NCBI GenBank assembly: GCA_039707655.1
Contig: CM077676.1
Location: 82,981,895 to 83,045,894, forward strand
Length of the DNA stretch: 64,000 nucleotides
Reading direction: 5' to 3'
Source of the DNA: Elymus sibiricus
Taxonomy: Eukaryota; Streptophyta; Magnoliopsida; Poales; Poaceae
Shown here: positions 1 through 11,685 of the stretch, piece after piece
Position numbering within the stretch: the stretch's first letter is position 1
How the letters are laid out: every line of letters begins with the position of its first letter
The notes under the pieces: model-generated
What the model was told of the DNA's origin: nothing
Seen by the model: only the letters and a program-made list of their open reading frames with translations
Database searches by the model: none
Position numbers and translations under genes: made by a program

Positions 1-17
1 CTTAAGCTGGGCACCGG

Positions 18-1480
18 TCATAATAGGTGGTGGCGGGTCATCAACAATAACACCTTCCGGAAGTTCACAGTGTCTTGTCTATATGGGTGATCAAGACGAA
101 GGAACGGCCGATGTTGTTCAAAGCATACATACATGCGACCCTTAGCCAGCCAAATGAAAGTCACACGCTGTCGGCAAACTGGGCAAGGCCACTTCCCCTT
201 TACACACCAGCCACAAAATATCGCACGTGCTGGTAGGTCATGTAGCGATGTGTGGTACCAGATATGCATATTGAAGTGCTTCTTTGAAACGGCATCGTAT
301 GTCCTTACCCCATCGTTCCAGGCAACAAGTAAGTCATCCACCAGCGGCTCCATGTACACACTCATATGCTTCCCCGGATAGTTAGGCTCTGGAATTATCA
401 GCGTCAGGAACATGTGATGATGTTGCATGCAAACACCAGGGGGCAGATTCAGGGGGATAACATATACAAGCCAACAGCTGTATATGGCAGCCATCAAACC
501 ATATGGATTGAACCCATCGGTTGTTATCCCAATAGCTACACTCTTCCAGTCATCCGTTTTTTTATGAATCTGATCAATTTCTTCCATGCTTCACCATCTC
601 GTGGATGTTGCATCTTTTTTGAATTGTATATCTTCCCTTTGGCGGCCCATCTCATATATTGGGTAGTTTCCTCGGTCATATAAAGCCGTTGGATCCTTTC
701 TGTGAATGAAAGATACCGAAGGATATTGACGGCTATTGTGAGCTGCCTCTTGGTACCATCATCATTTTGTACCTCAATATACCTAGAGGATTTGCACTCG
801 ACACAGTAGTTTGTATCTTTATGTTCATTTCTAAATAACATGCATCCGTTTGGACAAACATGTATTTGCTCATACGACATCTTAAGTGAACCGAGGATTT
901 TGTTCGACTCGTACATGTTCTTTGGCAAAATGTTTTCTTTAGGCAGAAGGCTGGCAATAACGGATAAAAAGTCATTAAAGCAAACTATCATGCAATGGTT
1001 CGCCTTGAGGGCCATTAGGCGCGCGATGCCATCTAGTTGAGTAACCTCTGTATGGGCGTGAAGGGGTTTTTGTGCCGCAAACAAAGCTGCATGATACTCT
1101 TCTGGGCTTTCCGACGGCTCCTCGGAGTCCGGGTCCTCCCGCGGATCTGCACAGCGGATGTCATCTAACAGGTTTTCAATCCGAGTATCATAATCGCTGG
1201 TGCGCTGTCGCACCACCTCCGCTCTGGACTGTTCTGTCTCACCATGAAAGACCCACCGGTAATAGCATGGTGTAAACCTATTTTTGCCTAAGTGTTTACT
1301 CATAGTAATCTTATCTCTTTCAAAATGGTTATCGCTCTCCGCGCAGGGGTACCAAATTCCACGAGGTGGCGTTTCTCCAGCAAATACTAATTCCAAGAAA
1401 TCATTGGTCTTCGATCTCCACTCAAGGGTCATACCCTCCATGCTGGGATGTCCAGTGTACATCCACTCACGATCTTCCAT
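18..1480 (-). pseudogene. TNP2-like CACTA transposase, 5' two exon blocks, frameshifted
   Basis: The reading frame opens after an intron acceptor (ttag at about 1490) with the Met-Glu-Asp-Arg-Glu-Trp-Met-Tyr start typical of the transposase-associated N-terminal domain. It continues through a Cys-rich segment (CPNGC, about 40 residues later CVEC) to HPRDGEAWKK near 590. The TNP2 catalytic-region sequence resumes in another frame (ITTDGFNPYG, then LVAWNDGVRTYDA, FCGWCVKGKWPCPVC). A frameshift therefore lies at about 585-600, and a TGA at 18-20 ends the second block well short of a full TNP2 protein. Such proteins cut and join element ends in the nucleus. This copy looks non-functional. The identification rests on recognised motif strings and was not confirmed by a search. 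Confidence 0.75.
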
Positions 1481-1596
1481 CCTCTGATCTAATGGGAAAC
1501 ACACACATAATGTTTTTTATGTAACAAGTGGTTCCATCAAGTTTTATGACATGCACTGAGCTATCTAATAGGTAAAGATAGGTCCTAATCCCACCC

Positions 1597-1803
1597 TAGG
1601 ATGTGTAGGCTGGGTCCGCTTCCATGTCGTACTCCGATCCTTGACAAAATTTTGGCAGCACCTCCCCGCTGTTCTCCAAATACACGTCTCGACAATAAGC
1701 CGAGAGGATGTGTATCCAGAGAACAACAAGGAGACGCTGTCGAAATTATGTCTCAGATTGAAGTACGGCATGAAAACGACCAGCCTACACATCCTCGGGC
1801 TGT
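1597..1803. repeat. Long imperfect palindrome (about 100-bp arms)
   Basis: The left arm starts aggatgtgtaggctgg and the right arm ends ccagcctacacatcct. The reverse complement of the right arm follows the left arm over about 100 bases with scattered substitutions (compare catgtcgtactccgatc with catgccgtacttcaatc). It lies just 5' of the TNP2 exons and has the shape of an inverted duplication. Confidence 0.7.
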
Positions 1804-2052
1804 CCATGGAAAACGTGGACAATTCGAAAGAGTTGAGGTTTATGCAAAGACTTGCATATTTATAAATATAACCCTTCCGAACAAGAGACGCCTAGGTTAC
1901 GCGACTATTTAGGTGATCTGCAAATAATGGAAACCTACACATGAACGGAGAGAGATTACCCTTGAAGCGTGCGACGGAACAGAATTCACTCTCTAGTGTC
2001 AAAATAGATGCATGTCCTGCATGAAAAAAAAGTAGTGTCAATCATTTGTTCA

Positions 2053-2280
2053 GCACACACACATCAACATCACTCACTCACACACACAACAACAACACCC
2101 ACACCCACACACCAACAGCACACACACACACACACCAATAGCACTCACTCACACGCACACACAAACACATCACACACACACACCCCAACAGCACACACAC
2201 ACACACACACACCAATAGCACTCACTCACACGCACACACAAACACATCACACACACACACACACACACACTCACACACAC
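2053..2280. repeat. (CA)n microsatellite with CAC/ACT variants
   Basis: This is nearly pure CA repeat with interspersed actcact, acaaca and caacagcac blocks. A higher-order unit of about 80 bp (caccaatagcactcactcacacgcacacacaaa) occurs twice. No coding signal is seen. Confidence 0.9.
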
Positions 2281-2402
2281 ATTAATCACTACATATGCAT
2301 ATACACATATATGTATAAAAAAATTAAAAAACGAGATTGAGGAGGGGCTCACCAACGGGGCAGGGGGGACGGCGGGGGAGGTGGACGCCGGAGGTGGAGG
2401 AG

Positions 2403-2625
2403 CTTGGTGGAGGCGAGGCCGCGACGGTGGAGGAGCTCGGTGGAGGTGGTGGCCGCGACGGTGGAGGTGGGGGGCTCGGTGGAGGTGGTGGCCGCTACGG
2501 TGGAGGTGGGGGGGTCAGTGGAGGTGGTGGCCACGACGGTGGAGGTGGGGGGCTCGGTGGAGGTGGGGGAGCTCGGGGGAGGTGGTGGCCGTGACGGTGG
2601 AGGTGGGGGGGCTCGGTGGAGGTGC
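2403..2625. repeat. 39-bp GGTGGAGGTGG minisatellite, possible Pro/Thr-rich exon on - strand
   Basis: About five copies of a 39-bp unit are built on ctcggtggaggtggtggcc. Because 39 is a multiple of three, the - strand reads as repeats of Thr-Ser-Thr-Glu-Pro-Pro-Thr-Ser-Thr-Val-Ala-Ala-Thr. The - strand upstream (2640-2730) is CT-rich and GCC-rich like a plant 5' leader, and a GTGAGC donor-like site sits at about 2350. It may be the first exon of the leftward transposase gene, which is inference. Confidence 0.6.
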
Positions 2626-2764
2626 TACAGGTGGCGGTGGCGGCGGCGGAGCTCGGTGGACGGGGCGGCGGCGGACGCGGGGGGGAGAGAGGGAGTGAGA
2701 GGAAACAGAGAATAGAGGGAGTGAGCGCGCAAGTTGGAAATTTTGGATAAGTCCCCACGGGAGA

Positions 2765-3000
2765 CTTTTCCGAGAGTCAAGTACAAGTGGCTCTCGGTAA
2801 AGGTCATACCCTAGATCTCGTAGGCTTTTCCGAGAGTCATAGCAACGGTCAGTAAAGATGGTAGCCCTAGATCTTGGGCGCTTTTCCGAGAGCACTCTCG
2901 GTAATGGGAAATCCATAGGTCTAGGTTTTACGTAATACCGAGAGCAGATCTTGGAAAAGTAAGGTATATCGGGAGGCCCTCTCGGCAAAATGTGTAGTCA
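2765..3000. repeat. CCGAGAG/CTCTCGG motif array (CACTA subterminal type)
   Basis: At least eight copies of ttttccgagag or ctctcggtaa in both orientations occur here, several followed by the phrase cctagatct. The same motif and phrase recur at 4195-4275 and 5595-5670. Such arrays are binding sites for the accessory transposon protein in En/Spm elements. Here they lie between the two divergent genes. Confidence 0.7.
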
Positions 3001-3077
3001 ACATCATTTGTGGCTGCTTTCATGTATCCCTGCATAAAAACATATATCAAAGCAATATAATTATCATAAATATTGCA

Positions 3078-4278
3078 GATCTGCAATTACCGGCGATGAA
3101 ACCCTAGCAAAGCAATAAATGTCTCAAATATTGCACGCGGGTCCGAAAAATGAGGGGGCGTGGCACGTGTCATGCGATGGCCTCCTTTGAGAGCACGGGA
3201 AGTTTCGAGGCCAACGGAGCAACAGGACCCGCACTTCCTACACAAACCAGACACATTCCCTCTTGATACCTAGAGACTAGCTCGGAGATGGTGTGGTTTA
3301 CAAGCGGCCTCAGGGGAGGCTTACTCAAAATGCGCCCAAACTTTTACCACACCCTACAGGGGCCATGTGATGACACCATGCCAGCTCTCGAGAAATTCCG
3401 GCATCGTACGATTTTCCGAGGATTGTTCTTCGCATGTCTACGAGTGTGGTCGGGGGCCTTCGGGGGGTAGCTATGTCGCCAAATCTTGCGTTCAGCCCTC
3501 ATACATGTCTGGAAGAGAGTGGTGGCATGTCTGAAGAGTCAATACGCGTCTGCGTAGTGTGGCACCCATCCGGTGGCCCCCGCGGTCTAGGGCGTTGACC
3601 GGCACCGAGAGGGGGTAGGCCACGGTGAATACCTGCTTCTCCATGTTACGGAAGGTCATCGTGAGATGCCAGGCCAAGTCTAAGCCCGTTCTGTCGCAGG
3701 ATCGCCTGTCGTCGGCTCGATCTCGGGGACGAACGCACCCGGTCCTCGACGTTCCCGCCCGTATGTGCGGTTTGTGAGGCATCTGCCACGTCAAGGATGT
3801 GCGTTGGGTATTCAAACACCACACCACCCTTTCATGCATATGCATGTCCCACACGCATGTACGGGTGGTTCCCGCCCCGGCCCCCCCTCGGGCGGTTTCC
3901 AGATCGAGCACCCATCTGATGGCCCCGACGGTCTAGGGCGTTGACCGACACCGAGAGGGGGTAGGCTACGGTGAATACCTGCTTCTCCGTATAATGGCAG
4001 TTCCCCGTTCTCATGTTTTTTACTTTACAATGCTTAGAAGTTGGGATTTCAAAAAAGTCTAGCCCGAAACATAAGTCATTAAAAGTGATGGCATTTTGAA
4101 ACTTTAGTCATAAAAAGATATGAAATATCAGACACAAAAAGAGAGTGCCAAACAAAAACACAAAAGTAAGGAAAATAAAGAAGTGGCGCAATTGTTACCG
4201 AGCGTCGATATACGGCTCTCGGTAATGCCCACCTTTTCCGAGAGGTACTCTCGGTAAAGGACCTAAACCTAGATCAAT
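3078..4278 (+). repeat. Direct repeat copy A (about 1.2 kb) in transposon core
   Basis: It starts agatctgcaattaccggcg and ends at the CTCGG cluster before cctagatc. It is nearly identical to copy B at 4565-5679, offset by 1487 bp. Copy A has about 100 bp extra (about 4033-4137). Each copy holds two versions of an 88-bp unit containing ggtctagggcgttgaccgg, at 3568-3655 and 3910-3998 here. No convincing gene is seen in it. Confidence 0.8.
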
Positions 4279-4564
4279 GTTCTACTCCCGTGGTAGCCGT
4301 GCTCGGTAATATGTGTTATTCTTTTTTGTTGTTGTTTTCATCTCCTTTGTTTTCTTACATGATTGGCAAACCACCTTACCATTATAGTTACACTTTGTTT
4401 TCCGAAGATTTAAACGGTTGTATCAGGCATGCCACCGAGGTACTTTCGCCCCATGGTGGTAGGGCCTGCCCCTCCCTCGTCTGCACAAGGCCTACGCATG
4501 CAGCAAGGACATCACAAAGGATTTTCAATGCCGCTTCCAGGCATGATTTCATGTGCCGCCTTGT

Positions 4565-5679
4565 AGATCTGCAATTACCGGCGATGAAACCCTAGCAGAG
4601 CAATAAATGTCTCAAATATTGCACGCGGGTCCGAAAAATGAGGGGGCGTGGCACGTGTCATGCGATGACCTCCTTTGAGAGCACGGGAAGTTTCGAGGCC
4701 AACGGAGCAACAGGACCGGCACTTCCTACACAAACCGGATACGTTCCCTCTCGATACCCAGAGACTAGCTCGGAGATGGTGCGGTTTACAAGCGGCCTTA
4801 GGGGAGGCTTACTCAAAACGCGCCCAAACTTTTACCATACCCTACAGGGGCCATGTGATGACACCGTGTCAGCTCTCGAGAAATTCCGGCATCGTACGAT
4901 TTTCCGAGGATTGTTATTCGCATGTCTACAAGTGTGGTCGGGGGCCTTCGGGGGGTAGCTATGTCGCCAAATCTTGCGTTGAGCCCTCGTACATGTCTGG
5001 AAGAGTGTGGTGGCATGTCTGAAGAGTCAATACATGTCCCCATAGTGTGGCACCCATCCGGTGGCCCCGGCGGTCTAGGGCGTTGACCGGCACCGAGAGG
5101 GGGTAGGCCACGGTGAATACCTGCTTCTCCATATTACGGCAAGTCATCGTGAGATGCCAGGCCAAGTCTAAGCCCGTTTTGTCGCAGGATCGCCCGCCGT
5201 CAGCTCGATCTCGGGGACGAACGCACCCGGTCCTCGACGTTCCCTCCTGTATGTGCGGTTTGTGAGGCATCTGCCACGTCAAGGATGTGCGTTGGGTATT
5301 CAAACACCACACCACCCTTTCATGTATATGCACGGCCCACACGCATGTATGGGTGGTTCCCGCCCCGCCCCCCCCCCTCGGGCGGTTTCCAGATCGAGCA
5401 CCCATCCGGTGGCCCGGCGGTCTAGGGCGTTGACCGGCACCGAGGGGGGGTAGGCTACGGTGAATACCTGCTTCTCCGTGTTATGGCAGGTCCCCGTTCT
5501 CATGTTTTTTACTTTACAATGCTTAGAAGTGGAAAATAAAGAGAGTGCCAAACAAAAACACAAAAGTAAGGAAAATAAAGAAGTGGCGCAATTGTTACCG
5601 AGCGTTGATATACGGCTCTCGGTAATGCCCACCTTTTCCGAGAGGAGCTCTCGGTAAAGGACCGAAACCTAGATCTTAC
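4565..5679 (+). repeat. Direct repeat copy B (about 1.1 kb) in transposon core
   Basis: This is the second copy of the repeat starting agatctgcaattaccggcg, with the nested 88-bp units at about 5050-5138 and 5400-5487. It ends immediately before the CT-rich leader of the + strand transposase gene, so its CTCGG cluster at 5595-5665 sits in that gene's promoter position. The 286 bp between the copies (4279-4564) are unrelated. Confidence 0.8.
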
Positions 5680-5827
5680 CCGTTCCCCTTTCTTTCTCTC
5701 ACTCACTTCGCTCTCTGTTTTCCTTCATCTGCGCCGCCGCCGAAATCGCCACCGCCACCATCTGGCGCCGCCGCCACCGCCACTAGCTGCCGCCACCGCC
5801 ACCTCTTCCACTGCCGTTGTCTTCTTC

Positions 5828-8667
5828 ATGGCCGGCGCCCGGCGTGGCGGTTCTTCTTTGCTTCCCAAGGACGGCGGCCGCCGCGGAGCGCCACCGGTGG
5901 CGCGGCAGCTCGACATGCCCTCAGGTACTCCCCTGCCCTCCTCTCCCACCCCCTCCCACCCCACTGCCCCCCACCCCACCTAGGTCTGAAATTGCAATAT
6001 TTGATCCGATGTATTGTGAAATCCCCAACTGAATGTGTAGCGTGATTCAGATTCAGAGAGAAGTAGCTTTAGATGACACTGAGGAGTGAGGATCTGCTTG
6101 ATTACATTAGCAGAAAAATAACAAATGAATTATCTTTGAATCGAAGGCAGTAGAGCATTCTTTGAATTATCTTTGAATTGTAAGCTGTAGATGACACTTG
6201 GTTTAGCTTGAATATCTTTATCCTATGGATTTCACGGAGGAAGGTTTGATGCATATCTCTTGTCAACTTACACACTTTATTATTGATATGCGTAGAGATG
6301 AGAGGTTTACAAAGGTCAAAAATAAAGTTTATATTTTATATTTCTATTGCCATGAACCAAAGGGAGAAACAAGTTACCGAACAGTTTATATTTTGTATTT
6401 CTATTGCCATGAACCAATGGGCTCTTCTATTAGGGTGCAACAATAAATTTTTGAACACCCAATTGCGCCTTGACAACTCACCAGAATGATCCATATTTGA
6501 TGGAGATTTAGTGTGAGCTGCTCCTATTTAAGTTGTTTGAATAAAAAAATTATATCTTTCTTTGGATGGCATGCTTCATCAGTTTATTGTATGCCCTAAC
6601 TAGCCAATAGTGTTATGCTAGTCTAATGCTTCTGTTTTAGTTTTGTATATTATTAGATAGCGGCTAACCATTCAACCAGTAAATTAGTGCTCTGCTATAG
6701 TTATTTATAATTGTATTTTATTTTATTTTCAGATTACTCTCCGTTTTAGTTACTAATATATTTTATTTTGTTTTTAGATTCTGAGGGGGGCTCTATTAAG
6801 TACCGGAGAGTCTTGAGCGGTAGGGCGACCCACGTCAGCAACTCTGTCACGTCCGAGTCATCCGGCTCCCTTCAACTCGATACCGACAAGGAGTCGACAT
6901 CGGATGATGATGTCGGAGTGGACTTTGATGTACCGGATCCGCTCGCTACCCAGTCGGGCGACATGGTGGCCTCGGACGGCTCGGGGTCTCGAGCAACACT
7001 TCCAAGAGGAAGAAATCCGGGCGTGGTCCGGGGAAGGTCCCGGAACCAATGGCTGTCGGCGACCGTCCTGTCATTAGACCGACGGGAGAGTGGTAAGCAT
7101 TTGATTTGCAAATTATTTTGGATACCACGGCTTTTCCACTCACATATGCTTGTCTTTGTCATCATGCAGTCAGTGGGAATTTGTCCCTGCCAAGCCTAAG
7201 GGGGCGCGATTGCCGAACCACATCATCGGCTCCCTCTTGAGGAAGTACTTCCCCGGGTTGGCCAAGCCAGGTGATGACCACCCGCCGTCGCCAGCTTTCA
7301 CCTGGGAGCACTACCAGCACACCAAGGATGAGCATGATGTCACCATGGCCACCCGGGTCATCGACGGTTTTTATGTAAGTATCTTCGCCACTGCATTTTT
7401 CCATATCCGAATTCTTGTAATTAACTACCATATGCTTTCTTGTAGGAAGCATTTTCTTGCGTGGATGATGAGAAAGAGAAGGTGACAAAAGCCCTCGTGA
7501 AATCAGCCCGGAAGATATTCTCCGACGTCAAGCACACGCTGCGGTACAAAGCCGTGATGCAATGTCGGCCGCTTGATGACAAGGGGCTTAAGATGACGAG
7601 GAAGTCTGCTTGCCGGACCAACTTGGACAGAGAAGGATACTTGTCGATGGTAAGTGACAACATTGGTTGCTAGTACTTTGATTCATCCGCCTCTTGTTAG
7701 TCAATGATTCGATTTTGTCTGACTAGGTGAGGGAACCCTGGATGAAGGAAGATTGTTGGGAGGCCCTGGTTGACATGTGGTGTGACCCGGCATGGCAGGC
7801 GCAACATGTGGAGAAGGGAAACGATCGCGCCAAAATGCCAGGCCCGGCACATGTCCAGGGGAGCCGGAACCTAACCACTCTGAAGCAACACATGGTATGT
7901 GGATTAAAAAGTTAACTTTTTCGCACGGTGCATCTCCGTTCATTAAGCTTCATGGTTACTTTTGCAGGAGGCGGAACTTGGTCGCCCGGTCCACATCCTG
8001 GAGGCCTGGAAAGAAGGCCACAAGGGGAAGGATGGCGCCAAGTTCTGCAGCCTGTCGGCGCAGGAGAGGTATGGGACCTTCAAAGAGGTCTTCCAGGAGG
8101 TGCACGGGCAGGACGCCGAACCTACGTCCAAGCCCCTTGATCCTGAGCTGCTCATCATTGCCGGCGAGGGGAAGGGCCATGGCCGCCACCTCCTTTGTAA
8201 CGGGGCGATCGCCACCTCCTCGCATCGCAAGCTCCACGAGATACGCGCGTCGAGCACAAGCTCAACTCCGTCCATACGGAGTCGCCCAACTGCCGCGTCA
8301 CGTGAGATCGCGCGTCTCAAGGTTAGCATCATAACCATTCATTTATGTCCATACCTCAAAATAGCTCCCTTGCAACCTATATGAGCCTAATGCCATATTA
8401 CATGCTTTAATGGACCAGCGGGCTGCTGAAGAGGAGCAAAGGCGGCAGGCTGAGCAGGAAAGCGGAGAGAAGGAACGAGCAGAAACGAACGAAAGGTTCA
8501 AGCTGCTCGAGAAACAACTACAGGTAGAACATTCTCTAAACTAGAGGTAGAACATTCATTATATAGCGACGTACAATGCTCACGTGACTCTACTCTTATA
8601 GGCTCTTATGCAATCTCAAGGCGGTGGAAATGATGCCCCTCCTCCTCCTCCTCCTCCGGAAGCCTAA
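5828..8667 (+). pseudogene. CACTA second gene, plant transposase Ptta/En/Spm (Transposase_24) family, 8 exons, one frameshift
   Basis: The proposed exons are 5828-5924, 6778-7092, 7170-7374, 7446-7649, 7727-7894, 7968-8321, 8419-8523 and 8602-8667, all bounded by GT-AG. Phases agree across every junction except for one apparent missing base near 6985-6992, where the frame jumps to the one leading into a basic KRKKSGRGPGK stretch and the family motif RPTGE. Later landmarks are PKGARLPNHIIG, YKAVMQCRP, GRPVHILEAWK, KFCSLSAQERY and GKGHGR. Near the end is a Glu/Arg-rich coiled-coil-like exon and a final Pro run before TAA. Proteins of this type are encoded beside TNP2 and probably bind element ends. 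The frameshift may be real or a sequencing error. Confidence 0.7.
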
Positions 8668-9059
8668 CCCGATGGAAATGATGCCCCTCCTCCTCCTCAA
8701 GGCGGCGTATGAAGATCTGAACTTCTATGTGATGTGCATGTGTTTTGCAAGTACTGAACTTCCATAAATTAACCCTATGTATGAATATCTTAACTTGTGT
8801 GTGATGTGATCGAGCATTTGTTTTGCTCTATGAACTTGTATGACACAATGGCCTGTGTCAACTAGCTATTGTTACCTCATGTCAACTAGTTTAAATTATG
8901 CCTATGTGTGTGATGTGTTGCTCGAGGAATTTCTAGGGAGCTCCTAGGTCCCACATTCATTGATATGATAACATCAGCTGCAGTGAAGATATAGACAGAA
9001 TATGTACCTAGTAGATTTCAGTTGCAGGGATTAGATAACAAAAAGCTTCACAAAAAGAA

Positions 9060-9755
9060 GCAACGGGACATATTACCGAGAGCAACACTCGGAAAGTCAC
9101 ACTTTGCCGAGCGTGGCTCTCGGAGAATGGGTCGCCTGAGCACTTTGGCTACTGTAGTGGCATTCTTTTCCGAGGGTGGCTCTTGGAAAAGAATGGCTCT
9201 TCAGCACTCCACTCGTGGCATTCTTTTCCGAGGCCAGCAATACTCGGTAAAAGTACCTTTGCGATGTGGCCCACCGGGGACCACATGTCAGGTTCAAAGC
9301 TATCAGTCAATGGTGGTATGCCGAGGGCAGCTCTCGGCAAAGGTATCAGTCAACTGAGTGCCATATTTTTCTTTTTGGAAGTTTAAACAAATTTTTAAAA
9401 TGTTTCACTGATAACTGGGTCCAGTGGGTCCACATGTCAGGTCAGAATGTTCGTGTGACAGGTTTTTGCCGAGAGCTAACGGACGGCTCTCGGTATAGTT
9501 AAAATAAACTGACGGAGCCGTGTGTTGCCAACGGGCAGGCCACGTGGCTACTCGTTGCCGTGTGCCGCTCTCGGCGTCTGTGACGTTTGCCGAGCATCTC
9601 TGTTCGCCGTGATTCTGTGTCGGCAATGTTATCTAGTTGCCATGAACCCTTTGTTGCCGAGTGCCACGCTCGGCGTTTGTGAGTTTGCCGAGTGTCCGTG
9701 GTTTGGCTCTCGGCGAAGACCCTGACACCCGGCGTATAAGAAAATTCCAGTAGTG
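9060..9755 (+). repeat. CACTA right subterminal repeats and terminus
   Basis: More than fifteen TTTGCCGAG, CCGAGAGC or CTCTCGGCAAA motifs in both orientations are followed by the terminal ttccagtagtg ending at 9755. The interval 8668-9059 after the transposase gene holds only its AT-rich 3' flank. Confidence 0.85.
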
Positions 9756-11634
9756 TACGTTTTACAACACTGAATCACATCGGCCTTATATCCTGCATGT
9801 CCAAATTAAATTCAGTTGAGACACACCGCACGCCTGATAACCAGCACAAACCCATCCCTGCCTCGTCAAACAAACCCAAACGGAAATAAGCTAGGCCCAT
9901 GTACGTGCCAATTCACAATGCCACAGGAAATGCATAAGCCTCACACTGCTTAAATAGTTCTGAACAATATCAGATTGTTCAATCACAACTTGCAGGCAGT
10001 CTGGCCAGGAAACAAATCCCGGGAACAGCCATCAACTACCAACCCATCATAGCAGGAAATCTAAAGGTCTGGCATCCTCATCTCTAGGGGCTCTGTGCAG
10101 TTGTTTCTGCGATGACCTTCGACGCCACAATTTTTGCACCTTCCGGGCCGTCTAGGTTGCTTCGGAGCGTCGCCCCTATCAGGGCACGTCGTTCGCTTGT
10201 GACCTTGCTTCCGGCAGATAGTGCATAATCTTGTCTGCTTGCTCAGACCATCATATGGTGCTTTCACCCTACCGGTCGTTGGACGACCAACATCTTTTCT
10301 TTTAGCCGGATCAGACAACCCCGCTAGTCGATTAATCGATCCTGAAGCAGAGATATTGTCACAACCCCCAAATTCTGCCTGCTGTGCCTGTGTTAAGCCT
10401 TGCTCGACGCCCCCACAGATTTCCAGCTGATCTACGACAATTCCATTATCTGGTACTTGATCTTCCAAACCTAGCCCATCGTGAACTTCGTCAAATGGCA
10501 ACATCTCCTGCATATTCGCCTTGAACAGAGACATGAGTTTGTCGTACGCATCCACACCCGCGTCTCCAAGACGCACCAACTCCATTGCATGCGTATACAT
10601 GTTGGAATGCATGTATGTAAATGGGCGTTTGTACATCTGGTCCTTCTGGTATTGGGCCAAGTGAGACGGCAGCACGTCACGGGCATCCCTCGTCCACCTC
10701 TTCATAAAATCAAGAACCTGCGGCGCAAGCGTTAGAACCAGTCATGCATTCAACAACACAGCACGAAGAGATGACAAACAATGCAGCAGCTGCTTCCTAA
10801 CCTTCAGGACATGGCTGCACAGCAGACCCATGTGAGAGAACTGGCCACATTCACAATCATATTCTTCTCCTTGTTCAATCACCGACACATTGTATGACAC
10901 CTTGCACCACTTCTCCCTGCGTTCCGCCTCGGTGTGTATCACAACATACAATTTGCTCTTCTCCACTTCTTCAACTTGGTATGCGCCGGACTCGTACAGT
11001 ATGTGTTCAAATTGCTCGAACATAGCTCTTGTGTAGATCTTTGCAGCATGCCGCTCGATAGCCAAGTTGGCTCTCATCAGTGGCCTCCCCTGCATGACAA
11101 AATTGTGTATGATTGCCACGACACCTTAAGAAATTCTGGGATAGAACAAAACAATTATCTTAAGTCAAGGAACATACAGTTCTGGTTCTTTTCTCCTCGT
11201 AATTCTCTTCTGACTCACGGTCAAACTGAAGTCTCATGTATTTCTTCACGAATAAATGCATTGGGCACCTGGGTGGTACATAGTTCTTCATCATGTGATC
11301 CGCGCACTTACTCCTTTGCGTGCTCGTCATCTTTGCACAGAAAACAACTTTGAAATAAGGCTTCGCCCACTTGTGCCTTATCTTGTATATCTGGGTCATG
11401 TATGGATGTGTCCTAAGGTTGTACTTCTCAATGAGAAAGCGCCATGCCTCCTCAAACTCTTCAATTGTTATCATGTCATTGACCACTTTGTGGAACTCTG
11501 CTCGGAACACATTCTTTTTCGTGTATAGCGCTCCGAGCGACTCTTTAGCCTTCATTAGAACATGCCACTTGCACCATCGGTGCACGGTGTCCGGCATGGT
11601 ATTCTTTACAGCAACCTCCATAGCTCTGATTTGG

Positions 11635-11685
11635 TCTGCCCTTCCCCGTCTGCATCAGGCCCTTTATCTGCCCTTCCCCGTCTGC
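11635..11685. repeat. 19-bp direct repeat at the FAR1 deletion junction
   Basis: tctgcccttccccgtctgc occurs at 11635-11653 and 11667-11685. One copy belongs to the coding sequence of the DGEGQ segment and the other lies exactly where the frame and homology break. This pattern is expected from template slippage during a deletion. Confidence 0.75.

Larger units (their letters stand above)
1..9755. mobile_element. CACTA (En/Spm-type) DNA transposon, left end outside window
   Basis: The right terminus is clear: read on the - strand from 9755 it begins CACTACTGGAATTTTC, the CACTA signature, and is preceded by about 700 bp of CTCGG/CCGAG subterminal repeats. Inside lie the two genes typical of the superfamily, a TNP2-like transposase (18-1480, - strand) and a Transposase_24-like gene (5828-8667, + strand). 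The two genes diverge from a central region (2760-5690) that also carries CCGAGAG/CTCTCGGTAA motifs. One large element with divergent genes explains this best, but two nested elements cannot be excluded because the left TIR is not in the window. The 3 bp after the terminus (tac, 9756-9758) would be the target duplication. Confidence 0.65.

Noticed and set aside
2008..2340. His/Thr-rich open frame in the CA repeat
   Set aside because: Product of the microsatellite, with no promoter or splice context.
3492..3911. Open frame shared by the two direct repeat copies
   Set aside because: Similarity reflects the DNA duplication. No domain and no start or splice context.
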